Below, one piece after another: positions 23,103-35,661 of a stretch of DNA of 64,000 nt (its first letter is position 1; the number at the start of each line of letters is the position of its first letter). This stretch comes from Dimorphilus gyrociliatus. Lineage: Eukaryota; Annelida; Polychaeta; Dinophilidae. The translations under genes were made by a program, and so were the position numbers. Location of the stretch: assembly GCA_904063045.1 (NCBI GenBank), contig CAJFCJ010000029.1:434001-498000 (forward strand). Direction: 5' to 3'. Below the pieces are notes generated by a model, which made no database searches, was not told where the DNA came from, and worked only from the letters and a program-made list of their open reading frames with translations.

Positions 23103-25694
23103 TCAACTAATTATACATGATTTTGACGACTTCGATGCATTTTCCTTTCTTGGATGTTTTACTTCTTGTTCCTGGTCCGGAATAGTCTCATATAGAGGTT
23201 CATCATTTTGCGATTTCCGATTCTCACTTTCCGCTTCAGTTTCATTTCCGGATGGAGAAAAATAATTAGCGCTGATAGGCTTTTCATAAGTTTGTTTCGG
23301 AAGCTTGTGACTCATATTTGACTCTGTATTTGATCTAATAAAAAATTGAAATAAGAAAAAAAAGTTTGGCGTTTAGTTTTTGCCTCACTTTGCAGTCGAC
23401 TTCGTTAGCGTTACTGTACTATATAACTCTTCTTTTTTATTAGATTTTGATTCTTCGCTTTCTCCTATTTCCGTTTCACTTATCTCATTGGAGTTTGATT
23501 TTCGACATGAATCACTTTTCCTTTTTGATTCATCCTTCCTTAAAATTTTACTGTCCGACGAACATAGTACATCTTGCATTGGCTCTAATATCTTACTATA
23601 TAATTCTTGCATGCGAGCTCTTTCACTATCGTCATCTTCTGTAAATAAAAATTCTTTAATGTATCGTTATCATAAATTATCATAAGACATGTAGCGTAAA
23701 ACATATATTTATATGGATTTTCAAACCTGACGAAGCTTTTGGTGCGGGGGAGTCATTACCGGAGAGGAGAGGTCTACCGTGGCGCCGACTTCCTGCTCCA
23801 GGAGAAAAAACATTTTTTCCCTTAACCGAGCTCTTCCTACGTTTTATTGCCCTTCTTTTTAAAGCCTTATCTTGAACATCAGATATAGTAGTGTTAATTT
23901 CAGGATTATAGTCGGGTTCGTCGTAGCTAAAATAAAAAGGAGAACATATAAACTCCGTATAAACACCTGATAAACAAAGTATACATACCTATCTTTATGT
24001 GTCAACAAATACGTTGAATCCAATGTACCCAAAGGAACAATGCCTTTTGCTATGAATTCATGTTTTATCGGAAGTTGATTAACCCTACTCCCTGAGTATT
24101 TTCTGTAGAGAGAATTTTTAGACTTTGAAAAGATAGTTGGTACATTTAATTGACCAATTAATTAATTAAATAAAAAAAAAGGAAATAAAATAAAGGAAAA
24201 TCTAATTAGGTCAAATATAATTGATATAAAGAGTATCTAAGGGAACAAAAAGTGGGAGGGAAAGAGTGATTGCTGTAAAATAGAATTAAACAATAATGTT
24301 AATGATATTGTTATTAAAATATTACTGATGTTACAATTTCTCTTAGCTTAGCTTGCCTATTGTTTTAAAAGATAACAAAGATATGAATTTTGACCTTGCT
24401 TCCATATCTTTTATTCATGTAATAAAATCATTATCACTGTTTTTTTTAAACTTGTAGTTTAATCTCCTTGTACGCGATGTGTAAAGTAAAAAGAATCAAA
24501 GTTATATATATCTTACCTTTCTGTTTTGGCATCATTTTTCGGCTCGGTAGACAGTTTCGTCGCTTTATATCTTTTTTCTTCGTTAACTCTATTTTCTAGA
24601 TCTTTTATATTTTTATTTACGTCCTTTTTCATATGCTTTGGGGCTACTTTTAAAGATTGAATAAGACAACCCTTTAACGACTCCCAATCTTCTTGGATAT
24701 AATATAATGCTGACATATGACCATAGCTAACCCATTGAAGATCCTTCGGGCCTATATTTATTACGGTTAATAAGCATTCTTCGCACTCTTGTAGTTTATT
24801 TGTTTTGAAATATGCGTAAGCCAAATTGATTGCTGTTTCTGCTTGATATCTGTTTACTTGTATTTCTTCGTAAATCTGAAAGGCTTCTTTATGGAATTTC
24901 AACGATAAACGATACTGGTCACTCAAATTCATAACAACTCCTAAATTTTGTGAACTAACAGCAACCAATTCGTTGTTCTTTAGCTTTCTCGATACGGCAC
25001 GGGCCCTTTCAAAACACTCGACAGCCAACTGTAGAGCACCAATTTGGGTAAATAAAATACCTATAGTATTGTTCACAGTGGCGCTATATTCGCCTGCAAT
25101 ATCTAATACTGAATATTTCTCAAGGATTTGCTTTAAATATTCATAACTTCTTTCATAATCTTTGGCTTGGTATAGATAGCGTGCAGTATTAATTAAAAAG
25201 TCAATTTGTAAACGGCTGGAAATACATAATTTTGATATTTTCGAATTAACCAGGGCAGCGGAACCAACTTTTCCATCTTTTACATAAATTTTAGATAGAG
25301 AATAACACAAATTATGTAGATCTTGATCATCAAAATCTATAGATTTGCTCCTTTCTATTTGTTTTAAAGTCTTTTCATAAAGTTTAACGGATTTCTCAAA
25401 GTTTTTTAGTTTCTCATATCCAATTGCCAAATTAAAATTTCTATAAGCACTTTCATTCGTTATTGAATTATCAATTAAAGGTGTTAGTAATTCAATTCCA
25501 CGTTTTATATCGTCCTCTTTTCCACATTCTATATATGCAGCTGCCAAATTTTGAACGCATTTATTGATTACGCTTACTTTTTGTATTTGTTCTGCATAAG
25601 TCAAGCATTTTTTGAGTTCTGAGAGAGCGCCGTTAAAATTTTCGCCAATTAAAAATTCATATCCTTTTCTTGTAGAAAAAACAATTTTATCCAT
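23103..25694 (-). CDS. TPR-repeat protein (TTC24-like layout) with C-terminal CaaX-like CIIS
   Basis: 657 residues in five exons on the minus strand: 25694-24517, 24102-23989, 23926-23727, 23638-23389 and 23334-23103. Phases 2, 2, 1, 2 all close. Exon 1 (392 residues) is helical with repeated TPR signatures, for example NLAAAYIECG, NFNLAIGYEKLKNFEKSVKLYE, NTIGILFTQIGALQLAVECFERA, NLGVVMNLSDQY and INLAYAYFKTNKLQE. The order of repeats and the long polar tail resemble vertebrate TTC24; this is a family impression, not an alignment. The tail is basic then Ser/Glu/Lys-rich (KRRAIKRRKSS, then SETEIGESEESKSNKK) and the protein ends in Cys-Ile-Ile-Ser, which fits a farnesylation box. TPR arrays hold protein partners; none can be named. 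The gene is head-to-head with ALDH2, 328 bases between the starts. Confidence 0.72.
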
Positions 25695-25922
25695 TTCTTT
25701 TTACATTAGCTTGATATCGAAAGTAGTGTTTTCATAGTTGTCGGGAGTAACATGAAAACTGGTAGTATTTTGTGCTATTTGCACAGGATGAAAAGAGTAA
25801 TCTTTCTTTTTGTATTTTTTTTTATAGAAATTTATCTTCCAAATATTTTATTAAATTTATACTAAAAATTTCTCAAAGAATTGATTACTAAATAAATATT
25901 ATTATTTATTTTGTAAAACTAT

Positions 25923-25929
25923 AGATGGC
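25923..25929 (+). promoter_or_regulatory. AGATGGC motif in the TPR/ALDH2 shared promoter region
   Basis: Lies between two divergent genes, 94 bases upstream of the ALDH2 start and 229 upstream of the TPR gene start. Confidence 0.4.
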
Positions 25930-26022
25930 CCTAGAACACGACCTTGACAGTTAGCTCTAAACACGGGTAGTAGGTCGCATTCTCACTATAGAACTGGGTG
26001 TGTATAATTGAACACAAACAAC

Positions 26023-27785
26023 ATGATGCTAAGAAGAGGCTTATCTAAATTGTCGGTTTTGCGTATGAGCACTGTTGCCCAACCTGTTAGAAACCCGAAT
26101 ATTGAATACGCCCAGGTCTGTATTTAGCTCTTATTCGTGTCAAGTTAACAAAATATTTATAAACAACTTAACAGTTTGTTGGTTTATACAGCTGTTTATT
26201 AACAATCAATTCGTCGATGCTAAAAGTGGTAAAACCTTTGATACTATTAATCCATCGTCTGGCGAAGTTATTGCACAAGTTGCCGAGGGAGATAAGGTAA
26301 GTCCTCAATAAAGAATCATCTTTCTAAGAAGACAATTGTCCGCCATTGTCCTGTTGTGTATTCTAGGCCGATGTTGACCTTGCTGTTAAAGCCGCTCGTA
26401 AAGCATTTGAATATGGATCGGAGTGGCGCCGAATGGACGCTTGCGAAAGAGGTTATTTATTGTCGAAGCTTGCCGATCTCATCGAACGCGATAGGGTACT
26501 CTTAGCTTCTCTTGAGACCCTTGACAATGGCAAAGCCTTCAACACAGCCTATTCAACCGATCTACACTTAGTCTTGCAGTGCTATCGTTATTATGCTGGT
26601 TGGGCTGATAAGAATGTGGGTCAGACCATACCTGTTTCTGGTGATATCTTTGCCTATACGCGTCATGAGCCAGTTGGTGTTTGTGGCCAAATTATACCCT
26701 GGAACTTTCCACTTCTTATGCAAGCTTGGAAACTTGCCCCGGCTTTGGCATGTGGAAATACCATTGTAATGAAAGTTGCCGAGCAAACACCCTTATCGGC
26801 TCTCCATGTCGCCGCTTTAACGAAAGAAGCTGGCTTCCCTGATGGTGTCATAAACATACTTTCAGGGTTCGGTCCAACTGCTGGAGGTGCTATTGCCTCT
26901 CATATGGATGTTGACAAAGTAGCGTTTACTGGTTCTACTGAAGTCGGACAACTTGTTTCCGAGGCCGCCGCCAAGTCTAATTTGAAAAGAGTGACTATGG
27001 AATTGGGCGGAAAGAGTCCTAGTATAATTTTTGGTGATGCTGATCTCGAGAGCGCAATAGCAACAAGCTCTATGGGTCTCTTTTTCAATCACGGTCAATG
27101 CTGTTGCGCTGGTTCAAGAACTTTTGTTGAAGAATCAATCTATGACGACTTTGTTGAAAGGAGTGCTGAAATAGCGAAATCTAAGAAACTCGGCGATCCA
27201 TTTGATCCATCAACCGAACAAGGTCCACAAATAGATTTAGAGCAGCAAAATAAGATACTTAGCCTTATTGAAAGTGGAAAGTCCGAGGGAGCTAAATTGG
27301 TCGCTGGAGGTGCTAAAGCAGGAGATAAAGGATATTATGTTCAGCCTACAGTTTTTGCCGATGTCACTGACGATATGACAATTGCGAGGGAAGAAATTTT
27401 TGGACCAGTTCAACAAATTATCAAATTTAAAACGGACAAAGAATTAATTGAGAGAGCAAATAAGACAATTTACGGTTTAGCCGGAGCAGTCTTTACTAAA
27501 AATATTGACAGAGCATTCACAATTGCAAACGGCTTAAGAGGTGGAACCATTTGGGTTAACAGTTATAACAAGTTTGATGCAACGATGCCATTCGGTGGAT
27601 ACAAGATGAGTGGACATGGTAGGGAGCTGGGAGAATATGGCCTCAGGGCATATACTGAAGTGAAATCGGTATGTAATATGCATTGACTTTAAATAATTTA
27701 AATAAAAATCTTGGCGTGTTTTATTGTCATCTCATTTTTTTTTCATTTATAGGTATGTATCCAAATTCCCGAAAAGAATTCATAA
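26023..27785 (+). CDS. ALDH2: Mitochondrial aldehyde dehydrogenase
   Basis: NAD-dependent oxidation of aldehydes to acids. 510 residues in four exons: 26023-26115, 26192-26296, 26367-27668 and 27753-27785, all phase 0. Exon 1 encodes a basic, Ser/Leu-rich presequence ([20 protein letters not shown]), typical of mitochondrial import, which supports ALDH2 over cytosolic ALDH1. Active-site features: the PWNFPLLM block, FTGSTEVG of the NAD site, catalytic Glu in MELGGKSP (about residue 278), catalytic Cys in GQCCCAGSR (about 312), and EEIFGPV. The C-terminus ends IPEKNS, nearly the same as vertebrate ALDH2. Either ATG of the start pair could be used. AATAAA at 27994-27999. Oddity: the third intron's donor GTATGTA is repeated as the first bases of exon 4. 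Head-to-head with the TPR gene. Confidence 0.95.
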
Positions 27786-29764
27786 ACACAAAATTGAATA
27801 TAACAAGCAACGTATTCTGACTCTCATCTGGACATCAGTTGTGATTAACTAACTTGCCTAACACGAAATTGATTTTTTACGATAATCCTCGTTTTCTCAA
27901 AGAATACATTAGCTAACAAGTAATACAGAAGTAAAAAATGTCGCTGTTCAGCTTATAAACTTATATATATATATAGATTAATAAGTAGTTTTCAATAAAG
28001 ACTATTCTGAAATGAATTGAAACTTATACTCTGTTTGCTGCTCGTCAAATGTTCTTTAGCTAAAAAAAACTTGTATAAAATAATTTTTTAGACAATTATC
28101 TGAAAAACAACTATTTGAAAGGATTTATCTAGTTTTGTAAACCGATTATTTATAGTTACAAAATTGGCTATTCCCGTTTGAGAGCAGCGCTCCTATCGAT
28201 TAGCAGCGCCACCTTACCAATAATCATCTTTTACAAGCTAACACGCCTTTTCAAACAAGAGAACTAGTATTGCGGAAAGATTGACTTCTCTTAAAGGTTC
28301 ATGTGTAAGAGAATTCATATTGAAAAGAAAGCGAAGTTAGGTTTATAGAAGCATCTTCACCATTTGTACTTTATCTAAATATCATTCTACATGGATGTTT
28401 CGTAAGAGAAGGATAAAAATAGTATAAGAAAAGAGATTAAAAGGACTCGTTATTTTTTACCGAGGTAAGAGTATTATCGTAATTAAAATTTCTGTATAAA
28501 TACATATATATATACACATATATATATATATGAACAGATATATGTATTTATTATTCTCTTGATATGCATCTGATTCTATCAACTGCTTGGAAACGTATAT
28601 TTAATATTATACACAACCGAAGTATTGTCCTTTGAATTTGGCCAAAGTATTTGTCTGTAAATAAACCATATTATCCATTATAATCGAATATAGGAGTATT
28701 GAAACAGGTATAGAATTTACTATATATAGTTTTAAAATGAAATCGGTCTCACAGAAAAAAAATGGAAGGATATACTATCTGAATTTGACGATCAATCACT
28801 TTTAGCCAATTCTCATAAATGCTAAAAATCACCGGGCGATTGTGAAATATTAATTAATTAAATTATAAATAAATTTTATATAAACATCACTAATGTATAG
28901 TATAACAGAATATTTGCGATATATTTCTTTACGGCATTGACGTAGGAAAATTGCTTGGGAAGGGAAAATGAGCTCGAGTCAAAGAAACGACTCGAATGAA
29001 TAATTTACACGCACATAGGCCAATCAGCAATTTAATAAATGAATGTAGCAATAATCTTAGGTCATTGTATGAATACTTATACTTTTAATATATATTATTT
29101 ATGAACTATTTTTGAATAAGAACAAAATATCTAAAAGATATGATTATAGATATATCTAAATTTATCTAAGCCATAATATGCCGAATCAAATTCTCTATAT
29201 CTTATAACTTTTATCAAGTTACATTAAGGATTTATATGTAGTACTTGATACATACCGAATAGTTTGTGCCTGGTTTTAGCAAAATGAAGGCGAAACGAAG
29301 AAAGAAAAGTTAAAAAGAACAAGAATCGAATTTTCTAAAGGTTTTTAATGTAGACTAAATTGAAATTTCAAAAGATTTTAAACACCTTCTAAATTTACTA
29401 TAAGTATTTACATATGATGTCGTCGCGAAGCATTGACGTTAATGCGTCGTGTCTAGGACACCTGAATATTCGTAAACAAAACGCCATTGTCAATTTATAA
29501 ATTAATTCAAGGGAGTGCTCACTTCTTTTTTTTAATTCTACAGTCGATAACCTATTAAGTTCCGATGTACTCAGCTTTACAGAATTCATACTTTTAGGTA
29601 ATTAATGGAATTAGTGGAATTTTTCAATTATGTCAAATTCTTGTACGTTTTTTTACTGTATGCATCACTTATTAAAGTTGCTTTTATTAATAATAAAATG
29701 ATAACTGAATAATTCTTGATAGTATAAATTTAACTATTTACACAGGATTTAATTACTCAAAAAT
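27786..29764. other. Intergenic and probable 5' untranslated part of NCX
   Basis: Contains the ALDH2 poly(A) signal (27994-27999), an AGGTGGCGC motif (reverse of 28206-28214), TA tracts near 28501-28531, a strong donor CGAG|GTAAGAG (exon end 28464) and an acceptor TTTACACAG|GATTT at 29745. These suggest a 5' untranslated NCX exon ending at 28464 and an intron 28465-29745. The exon start is unknown. Confidence 0.4.
28206..28214 (-). promoter_or_regulatory. AGGTGGCGC motif
   Basis: The minus strand reads AGGTGGCGCTGCTA, close to the fly CTCF consensus and to the AGATGGC motif. It lies shortly upstream of the proposed NCX 5' untranslated exon. Confidence 0.35.
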
Positions 29765-31221
29765 ATGACGGATAACAGGACAGTTGATGAGATAATTAGT
29801 GATTTTAAATGTCACGATAAAGGACTAATTTTACCACTTGTTAATGAATATACATGGCCACTTGGAGCAAGAATATTTTTATATTTCTTTGGTCTATTTT
29901 GGTCGTTTTTAGGCGTTTCTATAATTGCCGATCGTTTTATGGGGGCTATTGAAATGATAACATCAAAAACTACAAAAATACGAATACCAGACGGTAAGCA
30001 TTAGATTTATTCATGAAATATAAAGATACTAAGACATAACTAAATATCTTACTCAACTATTTTATAATAGTTTTGTTTGAAAAGAAAAAAGATAGATAGA
30101 TTCGAATGTTTTTAGTAATTTTAGTAACGATTCCTATTATCTATCGATAGTATATTTAACCAGAATAAATACTTTATTCTTTGATATAATAAGGTTACGC
30201 ACTTTACATATTTCTTTAGTAGTAACAAAACAATTTTATTGAATTTTTATTTATTCTTATTAAACAGAAAATGGTGAAAAGAAAGAAATAGATGTTCCTG
30301 TGTGGAATAATACTGTTGCTAACCTGACTTTAATGGCTTTAGGCTCATCTGCTCCGGAAATTCTCTTAGCATGTATTGAAATCTGTGGTAACAATTTTGA
30401 AGCCGGCGATCTAGGTCCTGGTACAATCGTTGGTTCTGGAGCGTTCAATCTGCTTTGTATTATAGCTGTTTGCGTTGTATCTATTCCCGAAGGAGAAGTT
30501 AGGCGAATTGCTTCTGTAAAAGTTTTTGCTATAACAGCTTTCTCATCAATCTTTGCCTATGTTTGGCTTATAATAATCTTAAAAGCATCTTCACCAAATG
30601 TTGTGGAATTGTGGGAAGCCATCATAACATTTCTATTTTTCCCAATGTTAGTCTTAATAGCCTATTCAGTGGATAAGCAATGCTTTGGAAGATGTAGCCG
30701 TACCCAACCGGATATGACAACAGAAAAAACGATAGGATTCAGTGAGTAATTTTATTACTTTTAATTAATTAGACATCCATTAATATTCCACCTCCCCCAC
30801 CCCTCGTCGCCTCTCCTTCCAATTGTATACCTTAATATTTTATGAACTTAACTAAAACAAAGAAAAATAAAACGAAAAACAACTTAAAATAGTATTTAAA
30901 GGAAAAAATATCTCATTAATAAGTAGTAATCGCTTTTAAAAGATTGTAATCTTTCGTAGAATTATCAAGTTTTCAAGGTTAGTAAGTTCAAAATTTGTCT
31001 TCTGCTGCTACTACTATTACTACTTTTGTTCATAGCATACTCTTAATAGAATATTAGTAAAAAAATATTGAGAATGCAATTAACGTCTAAAAAAAAATAT
31101 TTAAAAAAAAAGAGAACTTAGTTTTTTTTTTTGCACGTTTTTTTATTTATTAATTCGATGTTTTTATTTTTAACTTTTTTTTTCTCCCAGTTAATCGATT
31201 TAACTTTCTTTTTCTCTCTCT

Positions 31222-31275
<54 letters not shown>

Positions 31276-34200
31276 GACTTAGCTTTTACATATGCTTATG
31301 TATGTGTAGATATCCCTTACGAAATAAGCATTTAGAATTAATCGATATAGATACAGTTAGCTTTTATTCCATAATATACTATGGAACATTTATAAATTAA
31401 TGTACATGTTTATAAATGCACAGTATTTAGATAATATACTGTATATAATAATTCTTTTAGCATTAAATATTTAGGAAAGACTAATGACAAGCATTTTATA
31501 AATGAACATTTTTCATTTTTTAAAGTTAATCATTAAGATAGAAAAGTTAAATTATAAACTAATAGTTAATTTAGTACCAAAAACAAACGTTAATATGACA
31601 AGTGTTTAAGAGTTACCGATTACTTTGTATTCAGATGATGATCATTTATTAAAGGATTGTAAGTATGCAATGTCGTGCTAACCATTGACAAGTCAATTGA
31701 CATTTAGTGTTTTTTTTTTTCATATTTTTTAAGCTTAATGCTATGGATAATACTAATATTTTCTATCTAATAATAGCTTTTATTCTAGAAAATAATAAAA
31801 GAAAAGAACATTTAAACTCCCTTTAACTCTATGTATTATTCATGTTAATCAATGAAACCTTTTAATATGAAAATATTCCTTTCATTTTATGCTTCTAATA
31901 GAATTTTTTTAAAATGCCTCCAAATGCTGAAATTAAAACATTTCCGATTCATGAAGTCTATTGGAATAATTTTTCTGTTCTCTATAATTCTTTTGCTTTT
32001 TTTTTATTATTATTATTATTCTCTTAGTATGATTTTTTATACATATGATCATTTATCACTTTGTTCTTTTTTATACTTTTAAAAAGTTCTACTGAGAAGC
32101 TTAACATAAAAATAGAAAGCTTAATTTTTTTTTCTTTATGAATAATTTACTCCATTTTCAAATATTTATATATAAGAAATATATATATATATACTGTATA
32201 TACACAGTATATATATATATATACTTATATATAATAGTAAAGATTTATACAAATAAAACTATTTATTTATTTATTGGAAAAGTCAAAGAAAAATTCAATT
32301 TATCTCCAGACTTTTTTCTTTCATGAAAATTAATTGGAAGATAATTGATTTATCTCAAGAAATAGAAGGAATAAACGAATTCCACTAATTCCAAATTACT
32401 CATATGTTTACTCTTTTAAAAAGTATAAAAAAATATACAGAGTTTTTATTTGTTCAGTCAATGCTTCCTCTCTACTTTACTAATCTAGTGTCTCTAAATA
32501 AATATTCTGTTTGTCCATGTTTATTTCTTTTGGAAACTAATTATTCTATCATTTTTCGTTTTCTTTGTATAGCTGAAAGAGACCGCTCTGATAATCCAGA
32601 AAGAAGATTATCCAAATATATTAAAGTGAGTAGCGCAAATTTAAACAGTAGATAGGACTATTATATACAGACATACACTATATAAATATATATATATATA
32701 TATATATGAATATGTATATTTGAAAACTTTATATATACAGTATAAATTTATATATATAGGCATATAGTGTAATTGACTATACAATTCTTATAATTCAAAA
32801 CCTGGCTGACTTCGATTGTTTTCGTGTTTTATTTTTTGTTTTTTATTAACGCATATGATAAATAAAATACTATTTCTAGAGCTCAAAATAACTTTCTTTT
32901 GAAAACTAATACGTTGTTAACACAAAAATATAAACTATATAACAGGGTTTGAGAAGGAAGTTCGATGAAGCGAAAAAGGTTTGAAAGCCTTTGCTTTCTG
33001 TGCTGTTATTTTATAAACTGATGCTAATTTATTTATAAGTTAAAACGTTTTTTGACTGAGGTGTTGAACTAAACTTGGGAATTTTCTCTATTAGAAACAG
33101 CAATACTCTTTTTTTTCAATATTCCCATATATTTCCTTTGATATGTAGAATTTTGGTTTTTATTAATTTTTCTTGCTTTTCTGTATTTATTTAGACTTTA
33201 CGTATGGAAAATAATGATCTTACTGAAGAGGAACTTGAAGAAATGGCCAGATTAAAATTGGAAGAGGAGCACAAAACTAAGCCAAGAAATTATCTTTATT
33301 ATAGAATCGGTGGAGTTAGATCTATGGCTGGAGGCAAAAGAATCTTTCCAAAATGGAATACAAAATTTAGTAAAATTGTTAAAATGGCTCTGACAAAGAC
33401 AGACAACGTAGCAACGTCGTTAGATCATGTCGACGCTATTGAGTGGCCAGAAAAAGCTATAGTCGAGTTTGAAGCTGTGAAAAGTTCAGTTCTAGAAAAA
33501 GCAGAATTTATAGAAATTCCTTTAAGAAGAACGGGAAATTTAAATATTCCTGCTATTGTTCAAGTCGAGACAGCGGACGGAAGTGCCAAAGTTAGTGACG
33601 ATGATTATGAACCACTACATAAAATAGTTGTTTTCAAACCAAATGAAGTGGAGCGTAAAGTCAGGGTGAAAATTATTGACGACGATCAATACGAGGGCGA
33701 TGAAATATTCTTTGTAAAACTGCATATAGATGACGCTTTTTCGCTATATAGAGTTATTCATAAGGAGAATATAGATTCGAGTGAAATTGAACACTTTCTT
33801 GGTTTTGATTGTAAATCATTAACAACCGAAGAATTTTGTACGCAAGTTGGTGACAAGATTGACTTTTCGTTAATTGCGTTAGGGGATCAAAAGATTCACG
33901 AAGTAACCATTGAAGATGATGATAATCCAGGAACCTTCGCTTTTAAGAGGCATTGTGAAATAGTTACAGAAAACACAGTTGCAAAAATTCCTGTTATTCG
34001 ATCAGAAGGATCCGATGGCTTGATCATTATCAATTGGAGCGCCAAAGGGGGAAATGCAACTCCAGATCAAGATTATTATCCATCGTCTGGTTCAATCGAG
34101 TTTAGGCATGGAGAAATTGAGAAAAATATTGAAATTACTATAGTTAATGATGAAGATAAAGAAGATGAAAACTTCCAGGTGTTTTTAGATGAAGAAACAG

Positions 34201-35143
34201 CCGGCCCAGGAGTTAAATTTGGTAAGATCACTTCAACTTGGATAACTATTGTGAGCGATGACGACATGAGAGGTATCGTGTCGAAATTGTTGAATAACGT
34301 AAAGCACGATCTCTTGGATATCCAATTGGAGAAGACCACCTGGAAAGAACAATTCGTCTCAGCTTTTTCGGTATCTTTCAATTCTTTGTTGCTAAAGAAT
34401 TTGGATTACATAATATCCGTTTTATCCGCAGGTTACCGATGGCGATGTTTCGGAAGCGACTGTACTGGATTTTATAATACATTTTCTATCCTTCCCATGG
34501 AAAGTTTTATTTGCTTTTGTTCCTCCTCCATCCTACTTGGGTGGCTGGCTTGCTTTTTTCGCAGCCCTACTAATGATTGCGCTCGTGACAACACTTGTTG
34601 GAGATTTAGCGACTATCGCTGGTTGTTTATCAGGTCTGAAAGGGAGTGTTACTGCAATTACATTTGTCGCTCTAGGAACAAGTTTACCCGATTTATTTGC
34701 AAGTAAACAAGCAGCCTGCGGTGAAACGACAGCAGATAATTCCATTGGTAATGTGACTGGTAGCAATTCTGTCAATGTATTTTTGGGACTAGGATTACCT
34801 TGGTTAATTGCGGCCATTTATCATACGTCAAAAGTATTTTACAACTTTCTTAAATAATTTATCATTACATTAACTTTTTTAATCTTTATAGGGAGGATCT
34901 TTCAATGTGACAGCTGGCACCCTAAGCTTTAGTGTTGTCCTCTATACTATCACGGCGTCTTTATGCATCATTTTGTTATTAATCAGAAGATATGTTCCAG
35001 CATTTGGAGATGGAAAAAAGGGTGGGGAATTGGGAGGAAACGTTAAATTAAAGTGGATATCGGCAATTTTTATGGTTTTCCTTTGGCTGACATATATTAT
35101 TCTTTCTGCTTTACAGGCCTATGGCCATGTTCCTGGCTTTTAG
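29765..35143 (+). CDS. NCX: Na+/Ca2+ exchanger (SLC8/NCX family)
   Basis: Plasma-membrane exchanger that extrudes Ca2+ using the Na+ gradient. 872 residues in seven exons: 29765-29993, 30268-30741, 32573-32625, 32946-32978, 33195-34370, 34432-34833 and 34892-35143; phases 1,1,0,0,0,0 close. TM1 has FLGVSIIADRF. Alpha-1 repeat: LMALGSSAPEILL (about 98-110) with GPGTIVGSGAFN. The cytoplasmic loop (about 220-655) has a basic stretch (RRLSKYIKGLRRKF) where the XIP region lies in other NCX, then Calx-beta 1 (about 350-510, acidic DDDQYEGDE) and Calx-beta 2 (about 505-620, NDEDKEDENF and ending SDDD). Alpha-2: FVALGTSLPD (733-742) with IGNVTGSNSVNVFLG. The end AYGHVPGF matches the family. Unlike vertebrate NCX1 it has no cleavable signal peptide. 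Two small exons (53 and 33 bases) in the loop could be alternatively spliced. AATAAA at 35194. Confidence 0.95.
31212..31275. repeat. (TC)n(TA)n compound microsatellite
   Basis: TCTCTCTC run followed by a TA run of about 38 bases and a further CATATATATATATG segment. Confidence 0.85.
32176..32224. repeat. TA tract with TATACTGTATA
   Basis: TA run, exact TATACTGTATA (32190-32200), then TACACAGTATA and another TA run: a larger imperfect inverted repeat that could form a hairpin. Confidence 0.65.
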
Positions 35144-35661
35144 GCTTACTTTCCTGGAGCTTTATAGCTATAAACTTTAGACAAGAGATGATAAATAAAC
35201 ATTAGATAAAAACAAACAAACAAACAAAAAGTATACTACTTTTCCTCGTATAAAAAAAAGAAATGTGTTCACCAACTTTTAACTTTTTTTGTTCTTAATT
35301 TATTTGAAAAGTATAAAACAAAAAATACGAAAACAAAAGCAAACTTATAATTTCTGTTACGTCTTAATAAACTTTATATGTAACCAATATATATATATAT
35401 ATACTTTATAAGCAAGCAGTATAGACAGTATATCAATATACTGTATATACTGTATATACTGTATATATATATACTGTTTAATTCGTATACAATTCAATAA
35501 GTTATAGGTTTTATCCAAGGTACAATTAATTATTTATCCTTTATACAGTTGTATCAAAAATTACAATTTAATATTTATTGCTTGTATGTATCATTACTTG
35601 CTAGGAATGTCCTAAATATATTTATCTTCATTTATATTTAATGGCTACATAAGCTGTAATC
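35144..35661. other. Tail-to-tail intergenic between NCX and COX19
   Basis: Holds the NCX poly(A) signal (35194-35199), an A-rich stretch with CAAA units, and the TATACTGTA tandem. No gene. Confidence 0.55.
35437..35465. repeat. Three overlapping TATACTGTATA copies (TATACTGTA tandem)
   Basis: Exact copies at 35437, 35446 and 35455 with a 9-base period, followed by a TA run and a partial fourth unit. Lies in the NCX 3' flank. Confidence 0.75.

Larger units (their letters stand above)
30742..32572 (+). other. Long second coding intron of NCX
   Basis: 1.8 kb, much longer than the usual 50-90-base introns here. It contains a (TC)n(TA)n compound microsatellite at about 31212-31275 and exact TATACTGTATA copies at 31435 and 32190. 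Phase-1 borders (A|GTGAGT and TATAG|CT) fit. No extra exon is supported inside. Confidence 0.6.
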
